A DNA stretch of 64,000 nt, from positions 496,001 through 560,000 of the forward strand of contig NZ_VORZ01000002.1 in the NCBI RefSeq assembly GCF_007997305.1, written 5' to 3'. Of this stretch, positions 47,817 through 57,726 are shown one piece after another. The notes beneath the pieces are model-generated. The model was not told where the DNA came from, ran no database searches, and was given only the letters and a program-made list of their open reading frames with translations. Made by a program: the position numbers and the translations under genes. The stretch comes from Psychrobacter frigidicola (lineage in GTDB: Bacteria > Pseudomonadota > Gammaproteobacteria > Pseudomonadales > Moraxellaceae). Each line of letters opens with the position of its first letter. The first letter of the stretch is position 1.

Positions 47817-48971
47817 ATGAGCAATCGTACTGACTTGCCATCTAACCAAGACGTTACCACTAACAATATGACTGAAAATACAAACGAAAATCTTATTAAG
47901 AGCCCTGTTAGACACATCGATGATACTCTAAAAGCTGTGCAAAATAATAACAGTGCTGAGCTCAATGATACCAGTAGCACCGACAAAAGTACTGCTGAAA
48001 ATGACAGTGCTATTGAAGACTTTTTTGCACCGAGTGCTGGCGTTAGTATGGCGGATGGGTTTAAAACCGGTCATGTCGCGATTGTTGGGCGTCCAAATGT
48101 CGGCAAGTCTACCTTAATGAACCATTTGCTGGGTCAGAAGTTGTCAATTACTTCGCGCAAGCCACAAACCACGCGCCATCGTATTCATGGTATTTTATCT
48201 AACGATGAGATGCAGGCAGTGTTTGTTGATACGCCCGGTATTCATCGTAATGAAGTTCGTGCTATTAATGAGCGCATGAATAAAGCCGCAGTGTCTGCAC
48301 TAGTCGATGTTGATTTAGTTCTATTTGTAGTCGATTCAGATCAGTGGCGCGATGATGATTTACTGGTGCTGCAAAAGCTAGGGGATACTAATCTGACTGT
48401 AGTTCTAGTCATTAATAAAGCGGATACCCTAAAAGATAAAGGTACGCTATTGCCACTAATCGAAACTTTTAGTGATAGCTTTGATTTTGCTGATATCGTA
48501 CCGGTTTCAGCGTTAAAAAATCAAAATCTTGATCGATTGCAGGAAGTAATCGCCTCACATTTGCCTATTGCTGCACCTATTTATGATACCGAACAAATCA
48601 CCGATCGCTCCGAGCGCTTTCTAGCCAGTGAAATTATCCGCGAAAAAATCATGCGTAGTGCCGGCGATGAAGTGCCTTACGATTTGACGGTGCAGATTGA
48701 CGGCTTCAAAGATGAGGCTGCACACACGGACCCTAAAACGGGTCGTCCCCGTAAAGCTTGTACTTTTATTGATGCAACAATCTATGTTGAGCGTAGCGGA
48801 CAAAAAGCGATTGTTATTGGTGATAAAGGTCAGCGTATTAAGCAAGTTGGCGTGGATGCGCGTAAAGATATGGAGCTGCTGTTCGACAAAAAAATTATGC
48901 TTACACTGTGGGTAAAGGTCAAGCGTGGTTGGTCTGATGATGAACGTGCCTTGACTAGTTTGGGCTATTAA
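47817..48971 (+). CDS. era: GTPase Era
   Basis: Ribosome biogenesis GTPase binding 16S rRNA. 384 aa versus about 300 usual: the P-loop GRPNVGKST lies at residues 91-99 instead of about 15-23. The added N-terminal 75 residues are Asn/Thr/Ser/Asp-rich and low complexity. Other motifs: DTPGIHR, NKADTLKDKG, and the KH domain (VIGDKGQRIKQVGVDARKD). An alternative start near residue 70 (MADGFKTGHVAIVG) is possible, but a good AGGATT site supports the long form. Confidence 0.95.
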   Translation: MSNRTDLPSNQDVTTNNMTENTNENLIKSPVRHIDDTLKAVQNNNSAELNDTSSTDKSTAENDSAIEDFFAPSAGVSMADGFKTGHVAIVGRPNVGKSTLMNHLLGQKLSITSRKPQTTRHRIHGILSNDEMQAVFVDTPGIHRNEVRAINERMNKAAVSALVDVDLVLFVVDSDQWRDDDLLVLQKLGDTNLTVVLVINKADTLKDKGTLLPLIETFSDSFDFADIVPVSALKNQNLDRLQEVIASHLPIAAPIYDTEQITDRSERFLASEIIREKIMRSAGDEVPYDLTVQIDGFKDEAAHTDPKTGRPRKACTFIDATIYVERSGQKAIVIGDKGQRIKQVGVDARKDMELLFDKKIMLTLWVKVKRGWSDDERALTSLGY

Positions 48972-49010
48972 AAAGTGCGTGCTGCTGTATAAGTGCTGAG
49001 GACATAAGTC

Positions 49011-49748
49011 ATGCGTAATGAAGCGTTAACTGGTTACTTATTACATCAGCGCTCTTATCAAGAAAAACGTGCGCTGTACTATCTATTTTCTGAGCAGCAC
49101 GGTGTCATTCATGGCATCGGTAAAAAAGGCGCACCCCTATTTGAGCCATTGCAGCTGTTTGCAACTGGCAAACGCGACTTAAAAACCTTTAGCCAAATCA
49201 ATATAGCACCATTAGATCGTGATTCTTTGAGCTCGGAGCCGTTACGCTACGAGCAGATTATTGGTCAGCAGCAATATGCTGCGCTCTATCTTAATGAGAT
49301 ATTGTGGAAACTACTGCCTACCGAAGATCCAATGCCAGTACTTTGGCAGCATTATCAAGACAGCTTGCTTCAGCTTAAACAGACCTTAACTGCGCTAGAG
49401 TTACGACTATGTTTACGTCAGTTTGAGCAGCATCTATTTGAGCAGTTAGGCTTTGCCATCTCTTTAGTTCAAGATAGTAGTCTAAACGATATTGATGCTG
49501 ACAGTACGTATCGATTTTTACCTGATGTCGGCCTAGTGCCAATTATACCAGCTGATGGTATAGTTAATGCTCAGGCTCAAGCGGTAATTAGTGGCAGTGA
49601 GATAGTAGCAATGGCGGAGCTGGGTATCACTGAAGCAACGCTCAACGCTTGGTCACGTTTATATCGACACTTAATCGATCATTTGCTCGACTATCAACCG
49701 CTACAAAGTCGCCTACTCTGGCAACAGCAACAGCGTTATCAATCATAA
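49011..49748 (+). CDS. recO: DNA repair protein RecO
   Basis: RecFOR recombination mediator, 245 aa. N-terminal OB fold with LTGYLLHQRSYQEKRALYYL, GVIHGIGKKG, and middle helices LRQFEQHLFEQLGF typical of gamma-proteobacterial RecO; no zinc-binding cysteine cluster, as in enteric RecO. GAGGA precedes the ATG. Gap of 39 bases after era. Confidence 0.93.
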   Translation: MRNEALTGYLLHQRSYQEKRALYYLFSEQHGVIHGIGKKGAPLFEPLQLFATGKRDLKTFSQINIAPLDRDSLSSEPLRYEQIIGQQQYAALYLNEILWKLLPTEDPMPVLWQHYQDSLLQLKQTLTALELRLCLRQFEQHLFEQLGFAISLVQDSSLNDIDADSTYRFLPDVGLVPIIPADGIVNAQAQAVISGSEIVAMAELGITEATLNAWSRLYRHLIDHLLDYQPLQSRLLWQQQQRYQS

Positions 49749-49902
49749 AATTTTTATTTGGCTGCCGCTATTTAATACATATTATCTAGCTCATTTTGAG
49801 CTTGCTTGAGTTCAAGAGTTTCTATAGTTTAAATCTAAAAGCTTCAAATTGTATGTCGATAACTGGCATACTAAACAAGCATCATTATTAAAAGGATTTT
49901 TT

Positions 49903-50658
49903 ATGACTACCGCATCTTCTTCCAAAAAACCTTTATTAGGTGTCAACGTCGACCACGTAGCAACCCTACGTCAAGCGCGCGGCGTTGATTATCCCAGTCC
50001 TTTAGCAGCAGCATTGTTATGTGAGCAAGCTGGGGCAGATGGTATAACTATTCACCTACGTGAAGACCGTCGTCACATTCAAGATTCTGATGTGTATGAG
50101 ATAGCTGAACAGCTAACCACTCGTTTAAATTTAGAGATGGGTGCGACGACTGAGATGTTAGCGATTGCGTGCAAAGTGAAGCCATTCTGGGTGTGTTTGG
50201 TTCCTGAAAAGCGTGCTGAGCTAACGACTGAAGGTGGACTTGATGTTGCTGGGCAGGAGAAATGGCTGACTGAGTACATCAGTGATTTGCATGACGCAGG
50301 CATTAAAGTGTCTTTATTTATTGATCCTGATGAAACCCAAATCAAAGCTGCGGTTACCTGCCGAGCTGATGCGATTGAATTGCATACGGGCGCTTATGCA
50401 GAAATGGGTTTAGCAGGTAATACTGATGGACAAACTGCCGAGCTGCAGCGTATCAAACATGCTGTCATAACTGCGCAACAAGCGGATGCCAATCTTTTGA
50501 TTAATGCGGGTCATGGTTTAACCCGTGATAATGTCAATGACATTGCTCAAATTGCTGGTATCTACGAGCTTAATATTGGTCATGCACTAATTGCAGATGC
50601 GGTATTTGTTGGTCTTGAGCAAGCAGTCACCATGATGAAAGCAGCCATGTATCAATAA
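49903..50658 (+). CDS. pdxJ: Pyridoxine 5'-phosphate synthase
   Basis: Last ring-forming step of vitamin B6 synthesis. A TTG at 49849 is open, but the ATG at 49903 has AAAGGA at good spacing and starts just before the conserved [17 protein letters not shown] (252 aa). Also [27 protein letters not shown] and [10 protein letters not shown]. acpS, which often follows pdxJ, is missing; a convergent pilin-like gene follows instead. Confidence 0.96.
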   Translation: MTTASSSKKPLLGVNVDHVATLRQARGVDYPSPLAAALLCEQAGADGITIHLREDRRHIQDSDVYEIAEQLTTRLNLEMGATTEMLAIACKVKPFWVCLVPEKRAELTTEGGLDVAGQEKWLTEYISDLHDAGIKVSLFIDPDETQIKAAVTCRADAIELHTGAYAEMGLAGNTDGQTAELQRIKHAVITAQQADANLLINAGHGLTRDNVNDIAQIAGIYELNIGHALIADAVFVGLEQAVTMMKAAMYQ

Positions 50659-50662
50659 GATA

Positions 50663-51211
50663 TCAAGATGGGCAGTCAGTAGGATGCTCACTGTTGGGTT
50701 TGTATTTAACAATACCCGACTGATTGAACGATATCTGGTACATAGCTTTACTGTATATAGAGTTTGGACAATATTTAATATGTCCAAAAAATCCACGCGG
50801 CCTGCCACTATCGCCAGCGAATCTAACATAATGACGCTGGCCTGCACGCAGATGCAGAGTACCGTATTTAGGATTTAACTGTTGCTCTTCTAATAGCTCA
50901 TCGATGCTCGCATCGAAGTGCTGATTGTCATTCTTATCCATAAATAATAATAAAGTCTTATTACTGTCCTTGTTACAACGTCCATTGGCATCAGATAAGC
51001 AGACCAATACATTCTGGCGCTGAATGAAACTTTCAGCTTTGGCTAGTGCTAATGTATTGGTCATACTGTACCTGATACGTTTGGCTTCCATATTTGCTAA
51101 TAGCGTGAAAATATACGGCATAGCGATAGCTATAATTATGGACATAACCGTTATTGTTACGATTAACTCTATTAACGTAAAGCCGCGGTTATTAGATAAC
51201 TTTACTTTCAT
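50663..51211 (-). CDS. GspH/FimT-family pseudopilin
   Basis: 182 aa, prepilin-type: leader ending RG followed by FTLIELIVTI, the class III signal cleaved before Phe by PilD, then a long hydrophobic helix. C-terminal part with cysteines (VCLSDANGRCNKD, FGHIKYCPNS, TDCPS) is globular and resembles FimT/GspH minor pilins of type IV pili. It stands alone, convergent with pdxJ and with just four bases between stop codons. Possibly contributes to DNA uptake or pilus assembly. Confidence 0.87.
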   Translation of the reverse strand: MKVKLSNNRGFTLIELIVTITVMSIIIAIAMPYIFTLLANMEAKRIRYSMTNTLALAKAESFIQRQNVLVCLSDANGRCNKDSNKTLLLFMDKNDNQHFDASIDELLEEQQLNPKYGTLHLRAGQRHYVRFAGDSGRPRGFFGHIKYCPNSIYSKAMYQISFNQSGIVKYKPNSEHPTDCPS

Positions 51212-51882
51212 AGTGATAAGAATGGAGACCTTTTTAAAAATGTATGTTTTTATTGTGATTTTTTAATTATGGTCGGACTGGTCAATGCATGTGTGGCTTA
51301 CATGAGAGTTATAGGTAGTCTGAGGACCAAGATTATATGTTTACTAACAAGAGTTACTTATAACTGATGGCATCTAACTTATGATTGTAGTTATCGTTCT
51401 TTTATTATCTATCTAAAACAGTATTGGACAACAATTGTTCTGTATATAATATAACAATTAAGAAACAATATTTACTTTTTTATAGTAAATTAATTACTAA
51501 TGCATTGTCATAAAATGTTACAATTACTCAATGATTAGTTTTACTAATAGAGGAAATCTCCTATTTGTATTAAACTAAGAATAGTTAAAACCGATAATTG
51601 GTTGTATAATCTAATATCAAACGCCTTTAAAAGGCAACAAACGTAATATATGTTAGTTTTCGGTAACCCATACTGATTATTGTGTTTTAGTTATCACATT
51701 ATCGTGTAATAATGTGTAGCCGATTGACGAAAGAAGTTGTAAACTGAATTGATAGTCGCTAAGCTACTTCCTAATAGGTTTTGCTGTATTAATAATACGT
51801 CAGAAAAAGATGTATATTTTTAGGTTATCTAGGAAGCGGTCTTGCTTAACGCATCACTCATATTATCCTTTGGAGGAAGTCC
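51212..51882. other. Long A+T-rich intergenic region upstream of the OmpA-type gene
   Basis: About 670 bases with no supported ORF. It holds the promoters of the divergent pseudopilin gene and of the ompA-type gene. A short perfect inverted repeat GCCTTTAAAAGGC occurs near 51622. TATAAT-like boxes are frequent in the A+T-rich sequence but none has a clear -35. A strong GGAGGA ribosome site ends the region. Long leaders are common for abundant porin mRNAs; a small RNA here cannot be excluded. Confidence 0.5.
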
Positions 51883-53133
51883 ATGAAATTGAATAAAATT
51901 GCTCTAGCTTTATTTGCTATCACTGCTGCACCACTAGCAGCAAACGCTGGCGTTACTATTAGCCCATTATTATTGGGTTATCATTACAGCGAAGGTGCTG
52001 AAAACAAGCAGCAAGATATCATGACCGACTATAATGGTAGCGGTGTTGGTTACTCTAAAGATGATGGTTTGTACACTGGTGCTGCACTTGGTATCGAACT
52101 TACCCCATCAACTCAGTTCCAAGTAGAGTATGGCGTATCAAACACTGATGGCATGCGTCAAGATGGAAATGATTCTTTTGACGCAGAACAACAAATGCTC
52201 TCTGGTAACTTCTTAATCGGCACTGAAGAGTTTACTGGTTATACAGATAGTAAGCTTAAGCCATACGTTCTAGTCGGTGCTGGTCAATCTAAAATTAAAG
52301 TAGAAAGCCAAGATACCTATAACACTGTGATTGGTACTGGTACTGATGCAAAAACTGTTACAACTAGGGCTGGTAGTGAAGTAACAAGCTCTAAAGATAC
52401 TATTGGTAACTTAGGTCTAGGTGCTATGTATCGTATCAACGATGCACTAAGCCTACGTGGTGAAGCACGTGCAATTCATAACTTCGATAACAACTGGTGG
52501 GAAGGCATGGCCTTAGCCGGTTTAGAAGTTGTACTAGGTGGTCATCTATCACCAACAGTTGCAGTTCCGCCAATCAGAGAGCCTCTAGCACCAGTAGTTG
52601 GCGCTCCAATTGTTGTTGTTGACCAAGTTGATGTTGATTCTGACGGCGACGGCGTACCTGATAGCATCGATCAGTGCCCAGGCACTCCAATGAACGTGGT
52701 TGTTGACGAGCGCGGTTGCCCATTAGAAGTAGATATTACTGATGAGCTAAAAATGGAGCTACGTGTTTTCTTTGATAACGACAAATCAGCTATCAAAAAC
52801 CAATACAAACCTGAAATTGCTAAAGTAGCAGAGAAGATGCGTGAGTATCCTAACTCTATCGCTCGCGTTGAAGGTCATGCTTCTAAAACTGGTCCATCAG
52901 CACGTTATAACCAACGTCTGTCTGAAGCCCGTGCCGTTGCTGTAAAATCTATGTTGACTAATGAATTCGGTATTGCACCAAACCGTCTGTCAACAGTTGG
53001 TTACGGTTATGACAACCCAATTGCTGACAACAACACTGAAGAAGGTCGTGCTATGAACCGTCGTGTTTATGCCATCATCACTGGTGACAAAACCATGACT
53101 GTTGAACAAACTAAAGATATGATTGTTGAGTAA
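51883..53133 (+). CDS. OmpA-family outer membrane protein
   Basis: 416 aa. Signal peptide ending ANAG (cleavage after ANA), an N-terminal beta-barrel of about 200 residues with alternating aromatic strands, a Pro/Val-rich hinge, one thrombospondin type 3-like calcium motif (DVDSDGDGVPDSIDQCPGTP) with two cysteines, and a C-terminal OmpA domain (LRVFFDNDKSAIKNQYKPEI, VEGHASKTGPSARYNQRLSE, RAMNRRVYAII) that binds peptidoglycan. Same build as Acinetobacter OmpA and Pseudomonas OprF. Structural porin linking outer membrane and cell wall. Followed by a terminator. Confidence 0.93.
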   Translation: MKLNKIALALFAITAAPLAANAGVTISPLLLGYHYSEGAENKQQDIMTDYNGSGVGYSKDDGLYTGAALGIELTPSTQFQVEYGVSNTDGMRQDGNDSFDAEQQMLSGNFLIGTEEFTGYTDSKLKPYVLVGAGQSKIKVESQDTYNTVIGTGTDAKTVTTRAGSEVTSSKDTIGNLGLGAMYRINDALSLRGEARAIHNFDNNWWEGMALAGLEVVLGGHLSPTVAVPPIREPLAPVVGAPIVVVDQVDVDSDGDGVPDSIDQCPGTPMNVVVDERGCPLEVDITDELKMELRVFFDNDKSAIKNQYKPEIAKVAEKMREYPNSIARVEGHASKTGPSARYNQRLSEARAVAVKSMLTNEFGIAPNRLSTVGYGYDNPIADNNTEEGRAMNRRVYAIITGDKTMTVEQTKDMIVE

Positions 53134-53172
53134 GTAACAACTGATTATCAAATAGTAGTTCTGAAAAGTTAC

Positions 53173-53202
53173 AAAAAAAGCTGCCTTTGGGTGGCTTTTT
53201 TT
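53173..53202 (+). terminator. Terminator after the OmpA-type gene
   Basis: AAAAAAAGCTGCC and GGTGGCTTTTTTT form a stem with two G/T pairs and end in a T-run. Confidence 0.75.
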
Positions 53203-53252
53203 ATTTATGTGGCTAGATAGATAAGTTATTGCATAAATTTAGGTTGCAATAA

Positions 53253-53261
53253 TGCTATACT
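53253..53261 (+). promoter_or_regulatory. typA promoter, extended -10
   Basis: TGCTATACT, identical to the rnpB -10 region. No clear -35 at 17 bases; TTGCAT lies at 53229. Confidence 0.55.
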
Positions 53262-53486
53262 AGCCGCCCATACACTTTGTAAATTGACAAGGTGTAAACT
53301 AGCATAGCTAACGGTACGATGGATGTATCGGTATAGATTGTTGTTTCTACTGCGTTGACTTATTCCATTGCACCCATCGTGCAGACGTTTGAGAGCAAAG
53401 TAGAGTATCTGACTGATTGATAATGAAAGCTTATCCAGCGGCGCCTACTGCTACTACATTTTATTAAGACAAAACGAGCATTCCAT

Positions 53487-55334
53487 ATGGCGAACGACAT
53501 TAAACACTTGCGTAATATTGCAATTATTGCCCACGTTGACCACGGCAAAACGACTTTGGTTGATAAGCTGTTACATCAATCTGGCACTTTTGGTGACCGT
53601 GCAAACATTGCAGAACGCGCAATGGATTCGGGTGATATTGAGCAAGAACGTGGTATTACTATTTTGGCTAAAAACACAGCCATTCGTTGGACGGATGAAA
53701 CTACCGACACAGAATATCGTATTAACATTGTAGACACCCCAGGTCACGCCGATTTTGGCGGTGAAGTTGAGCGTGTCATGTCAATGGTTGACTGCGTACT
53801 CTTAGTTGTAGACGGTGTTGATGGCCCAATGCCACAAACACGCTTTGTGACCCAAAAAGCATTTGAGCAAGGCTTAAAACCAATTGTTGTTATCAATAAA
53901 ATTGACCGTCCTGGTTCACGCCCTGATTGGGTAATGGATCAAATCTTTGATCTTTTTGATAACCTTGGTGCTACCGATGAGCAGCTAGATTTTCCAGTTG
54001 TTTATGCCTCAGCATTAAACGGTATCGCAGGTTTAGAAGCTGATAATTTAGCTGATGACATGACCCCATTGTTTAAGACTATTGTTGATGTTGTACAGCC
54101 GCCACAAGTTGATGCAGATGCGCCATTCCGCATGCAAATATCAAGTATTGATTACAACAGTTTTGTAGGTGTTATTGGTATTGGCCGTATTCAGCGCGGT
54201 AGAGTTAAAACTAATACGCAAGTAACTGTGATTGATAAAGACGGTGAAACACGTAACGGCCGCATCTTAAAAATCATGGGTTATCATGGTCTTGATCGTA
54301 TTGAAGTAGACGATGCTCAAGCAGGTGATATTATCTGTATTACTGGTATTGATGCGCTCAACATCTCAGACACGATATGTGATCCCAATCATGTAGAAGC
54401 TTTGCCAGCGTTGACCGTTGATGAGCCAACAGTATCAATGAACTTTCAAGTAAATAACTCACCATTTGCTGGGCGTGAAGGTAAGTTTGTGACCTCACGT
54501 AATATTCGTGAACGTTTAGAGCGTGAACTGATTCATAACGTGGCATTGCGTGTAGAAGACACCGAATCTCCTGATAAATTTAAAGTATCAGGTCGTGGTG
54601 AGCTACATCTATCTGTGCTAATCGAAAACATGCGCCGCGAAGGCTATGAGCTTGGCGTATCAGGTCCAGAAGTTATCGTTAAAGAAGTGGATGGCAAGCT
54701 ACAAGAACCGTATGAGAATGTAGTTTTCGACATCGAAGAGCAGCATCAAGGTCCAATCATGGAGCAGGTCGGTTTACGTAAAGGTGAAATGACCAACATG
54801 ATTCTTGATGGTAAAGGTCGTATGCGTATTGAAGCGACAGTACCCGCTCGTGGTCTTATTGGCTTCCGCTCTGAGTTTCTAACATTGACTTCAGGAACGG
54901 GTATCTTAACGTCAAGCTTCTCGCATTATGGACCACAGAAGATTGGTGATGTTGGTGGTCGTGCGAATGGCGTATTGGTCTCTATGGCCAAAGGGGTTTG
55001 CTTAGGTTTCGCACTATTCAATCTACAAAAGCGCGGCAAAATGTTTGCTGAGCCGCAGCTTGAAGTATATGAGGGCATGATTGTTGGTCTGAACTCACGT
55101 AACGATGATATGGCTGTTAACCCAACAACTGCTAAGCAGTTAACCAACGTCCGTGCTAGTGGTACTGATGAAGCGTTAACGCTAACGCCAGCCATCAAGT
55201 TTACCCTTGAGCAAGCGCTTGAATTTATTCAAGATGATGAGCTGGTTGAAGTGACACCAAAAGCTATTCGTCTACGTAAGCGTTACTTGACTGAAAGTGA
55301 GCGTAAGCGCCATGGTCGTAAGAAAGGCGCTTAA
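53487..55334 (+). CDS. typA: Ribosome-associated GTPase TypA/BipA
   Basis: Translational GTPase for ribosome assembly and stress or cold growth, 615 aa. P-loop [12 protein letters not shown], switch [12 protein letters not shown], switch [27 protein letters not shown]-terminal domain with [20 protein letters not shown] (first 20 residues) and [15 protein letters not shown]. Ends in a basic KRHGRKKGA tail. Terminator at 55436-55487. Confidence 0.97.
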   Translation: MANDIKHLRNIAIIAHVDHGKTTLVDKLLHQSGTFGDRANIAERAMDSGDIEQERGITILAKNTAIRWTDETTDTEYRINIVDTPGHADFGGEVERVMSMVDCVLLVVDGVDGPMPQTRFVTQKAFEQGLKPIVVINKIDRPGSRPDWVMDQIFDLFDNLGATDEQLDFPVVYASALNGIAGLEADNLADDMTPLFKTIVDVVQPPQVDADAPFRMQISSIDYNSFVGVIGIGRIQRGRVKTNTQVTVIDKDGETRNGRILKIMGYHGLDRIEVDDAQAGDIICITGIDALNISDTICDPNHVEALPALTVDEPTVSMNFQVNNSPFAGREGKFVTSRNIRERLERELIHNVALRVEDTESPDKFKVSGRGELHLSVLIENMRREGYELGVSGPEVIVKEVDGKLQEPYENVVFDIEEQHQGPIMEQVGLRKGEMTNMILDGKGRMRIEATVPARGLIGFRSEFLTLTSGTGILTSSFSHYGPQKIGDVGGRANGVLVSMAKGVCLGFALFNLQKRGKMFAEPQLEVYEGMIVGLNSRNDDMAVNPTTAKQLTNVRASGTDEALTLTPAIKFTLEQALEFIQDDELVEVTPKAIRLRKRYLTESERKRHGRKKGA

Positions 55335-55435
55335 TCTTAGTTAATACGTTGATTTGATAGGACATACTAAAATTACATTAAAGGACTGACTCAAATTTAG
55401 CAAACCGGTATTGCTTCTGGGTCAATATATAAGGG

Positions 55436-55487
55436 TAGTAGCACGAAGTGAGCGAAATATAGCGCACTTTATGCTACTATTTTTTTA
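55436..55487 (+). terminator. Terminator after typA
   Basis: TAGTAGCA pairs with TGCTACTA, inner AAGTG with CACTT, followed by a seven-T run. Confidence 0.85.
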
Positions 55488-55573
55488 TGTCTGTTATAAG
55501 TCAATAGTGAGTCATAAATCGATAGGTTTTTTAATAAACCTCACTACAAAACTAAGTGTTAAGGAGGTGCTTA

Positions 55574-56011
55574 ATGAGCATTCTGTCCGAGTTTAAAGAA
55601 TTTGCTGTAAAGGGTAACGTGATGGATTTGGCAGTCGGTGTCATTATCGGTGGCGCTTTCGGTACGATCACTACATCGTTAGTTGAAGATATTATAATGC
55701 CGATCGTAACATTGATAGCAGGCGGTGAACTAAATTTTAAAAATATGTTTATTGTGTTAGGGGATATTCCTGAAGGTGTGGCGAGAAACTATGATGCGTT
55801 AAAAGCCGCCGGTATACCAGTTTTAGCCTATGGCAGCTTTTTTACTGTCCTTATTAACTTCATCATTCTAGCGTTTATTATTTTTATGATGGTGAAGTTT
55901 GTTAATCGCTTACGCCGACAGCAACCAGTTGTACCCGATGCAATAGCGGAAGAGATTGTGTTACTTCGTGAAATTAGTGCAAAACTTAGTAATAATAATA
56001 GTGTTAAATAA
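55574..56011 (+). CDS. mscL: Large-conductance mechanosensitive channel MscL
   Basis: Pressure-relief channel of the inner membrane, 145 aa. The ATG at 55574 has a perfect AAGGAGGT site, so the upstream in-frame GTG is dismissed. N-terminal [22 protein letters not shown]1 [19 protein letters not shown]2 [19 protein letters not shown] and a charged C-terminal helix. Protects against hypo-osmotic shock. Confidence 0.97.
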   Translation: MSILSEFKEFAVKGNVMDLAVGVIIGGAFGTITTSLVEDIIMPIVTLIAGGELNFKNMFIVLGDIPEGVARNYDALKAAGIPVLAYGSFFTVLINFIILAFIIFMMVKFVNRLRRQQPVVPDAIAEEIVLLREISAKLSNNNSVK

Positions 56012-56042
56012 TCAGATATGATTTAACGAACTAATATAAAAT

Positions 56043-56078
56043 AAAAAAAGGCTAACTTAATACGTTAGCCTTTTTTTA
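56043..56078. terminator. Terminator between mscL and the convergent exported-protein gene
   Basis: AAAAAAAGGCTAAC, TTAATAC loop, GTTAGCCTTTTTTT: perfect 14-bp stem with A/T tails usable from both strands. Confidence 0.93.
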
Positions 56079-56109
56079 TTTCTCTCTTTAATATGAGTTA
56101 AATGATAGT

Positions 56110-56553
56110 CTATCGTGGATTAACAATAACACGGTCATTGGTGTTAATTAAAATCTCTGATGGGCGATCGACGACGATGCGTACTACGTTATCATTAACC
56201 ACCTGCGACTTATAGTAATTGTCCTCAGCAACCGTGCAACCTAAGCACCGTGCCATAGCATCCCAAGGCTCAACGAAGAGCTTTTGCTGCGCTTGCTCCG
56301 CATTGCCACCAATGAGTGAAAAGGGTAGGCTAACAACATAGGCGATCGTACCTGCAACCGCGTTAACCAATTGCAATGGCTTACCAACGACCGTATCTAC
56401 TACCATGGTGTTATAAGAAGGGCCAAAGTCTGTTTCGTTAATTTCTATTGCTGCTGAGGCTGGTTGCATCAATGCCACAACAAAGCTTATGCTTACAACA
56501 GTAGTGGAAATCTTATGCGTAAAGGTACGCTTTGGGTTGGCATTAACAGTCAT
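56110..56553 (-). CDS. Exported hypothetical protein
   Basis: 147 aa with a signal peptide (cleavage after PASA). Mature part has a hydrophobic middle (LVNAVAGTIAYVVSLPFSLI), a pair of cysteines (CLGC), and the C-terminal VDRPSEILINTNDRVIVN. Family not recognised. Convergent with mscL; upstream of it lies mutM on the same strand after about 190 bases. Confidence 0.7.
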   Translation of the reverse strand: MTVNANPKRTFTHKISTTVVSISFVVALMQPASAAIEINETDFGPSYNTMVVDTVVGKPLQLVNAVAGTIAYVVSLPFSLIGGNAEQAQQKLFVEPWDAMARCLGCTVAEDNYYKSQVVNDNVVRIVVDRPSEILINTNDRVIVNPR

Positions 56554-56740
56554 AACAGTATCCTAAGAACGTCCTAAAAATCATAAAGATTAAAGATAAT
56601 TACGCTTCAATCGTACGATAACAAAGTAACAACAATAGCGACTATTAAAGCAAGTTGCGCGTTGATAAGCAACACCATTACTAGCGTAATTTGCATGGTT
56701 TTTTTTAAATTATTAAAGCAATAGGTATAGAAAAATTACT

Positions 56741-57625
56741 TTATAAGTTTGATATTAATGGCTGGCAATAAGCACAGTAGACACTGGCTCGACCGTTGAG
56801 CTTAATGTTATCAAGTGGGGCGTCACAATTGGGGCAGTTTTCACCTTGTTTGCCATACACATTTAAAGTTTGCTGGAAGTAGCCGGTCTGACCACTGGCA
56901 ACCGTAAAATCGCGTAAGGTTGAGCCGCCAAGCGCAATTGCTTTTTGTAGAATAACTTTAATATGCTCAACCAATAGTACAATTTGCTCATATGATAGCT
57001 GATGCGCTGGAGTAGCGGGATGAATACCAGCTAGAAATAAGCTTTCGGTTGCGTATATATTGCCCACTCCAACGACCACTTGCTGTTCCATGATTACCGA
57101 TTTGATAGCGCGCACGATAGGACGCTTATTCGGTGAATGAGTACGCTGGATAAAATGATATAAATAATCAGCAGTGAAGTCTAAAGATAATGGCTCAGGG
57201 CCTAAATGGTCTAGCAGTTTGCTACCGTAATCTTCATGCCATAACACTGCCCCAAAACGTCTGGGATCATGATAGTGCAGCTGCGTAGTCATGCCATCAG
57301 CACTATCAGCATCACGAAATAGTATAATTAAGTGATCGTGTTTACGCTTGTCTGTACCAAAAGGGTGTTGCTGCAAACTACCTGACATGCCCAAATGCAT
57401 GATGAGTTGACGCGCAGGTTGTCCGCTTACTATTGGCATAAAGGTTATGATCAAATATTTTGCACGACGTTCCACTGAATCAAGGGTATAGCCTTCTAAG
57501 ATTTCCAAGTTATCAGGCATCGGCCAACGTAATTTTGGCTGAAATACTTGCACAGTATTAACCTGCTGGCCTAATAATGGCGCTAGACTGGTTTTTGTGG
57601 TTTCGACTTCGGGTAACTCAGGCAT
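56741..57625 (-). CDS. mutM: Formamidopyrimidine-DNA glycosylase
   Basis: Base-excision repair glycosylase/lyase for 8-oxoguanine, 294 aa. N-terminal catalytic PELPE immediately after Met, LIMHLGMSG, VVVGVGNIYATESLFLAGIHP helix-two-turn-helix (first 20 shown), and the C-terminal zinc finger CPNCDAPLDN to YCAYCQ. 100 bases downstream of relA on the same strand. Confidence 0.96.
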   Translation of the reverse strand: MPELPEVETTKTSLAPLLGQQVNTVQVFQPKLRWPMPDNLEILEGYTLDSVERRAKYLIITFMPIVSGQPARQLIMHLGMSGSLQQHPFGTDKRKHDHLIILFRDADSADGMTTQLHYHDPRRFGAVLWHEDYGSKLLDHLGPEPLSLDFTADYLYHFIQRTHSPNKRPIVRAIKSVIMEQQVVVGVGNIYATESLFLAGIHPATPAHQLSYEQIVLLVEHIKVILQKAIALGGSTLRDFTVASGQTGYFQQTLNVYGKQGENCPNCDAPLDNIKLNGRASVYCAYCQPLISNL

Positions 57626-57726
57626 AGTGGTTTTTTATGATGACCTTATCAATATGAAAGATGATTTTAACTGATTATTAAGTAGCCACTGATTAAGTAC
57701 CAATGTGACTTAAGCAAAACCATGAC

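Larger units (their letters stand above)
53134..53486. other. Intergenic region ompA-type gene / typA
   Basis: About 350 bases with the ompA-type terminator at 53173-53202 and the extended -10 promoter at 53253-53261, leaving a typA leader of about 220 bases. No ORF supported. Confidence 0.5.

Noticed and set aside
49849-49902. Longer pdxJ N-terminus from a TTG codon
   Set aside because: The ATG at 49903 has a clear ribosome site and matches the family length.
50659-50662. acpS following pdxJ
   Set aside because: The four bases after pdxJ lead straight into a convergent pseudopilin gene; no AcpS motifs are present.
55556-55573. Upstream GTG start for mscL
   Set aside because: The perfect AAGGAGGT lies downstream of the GTG and serves the ATG at 55574.
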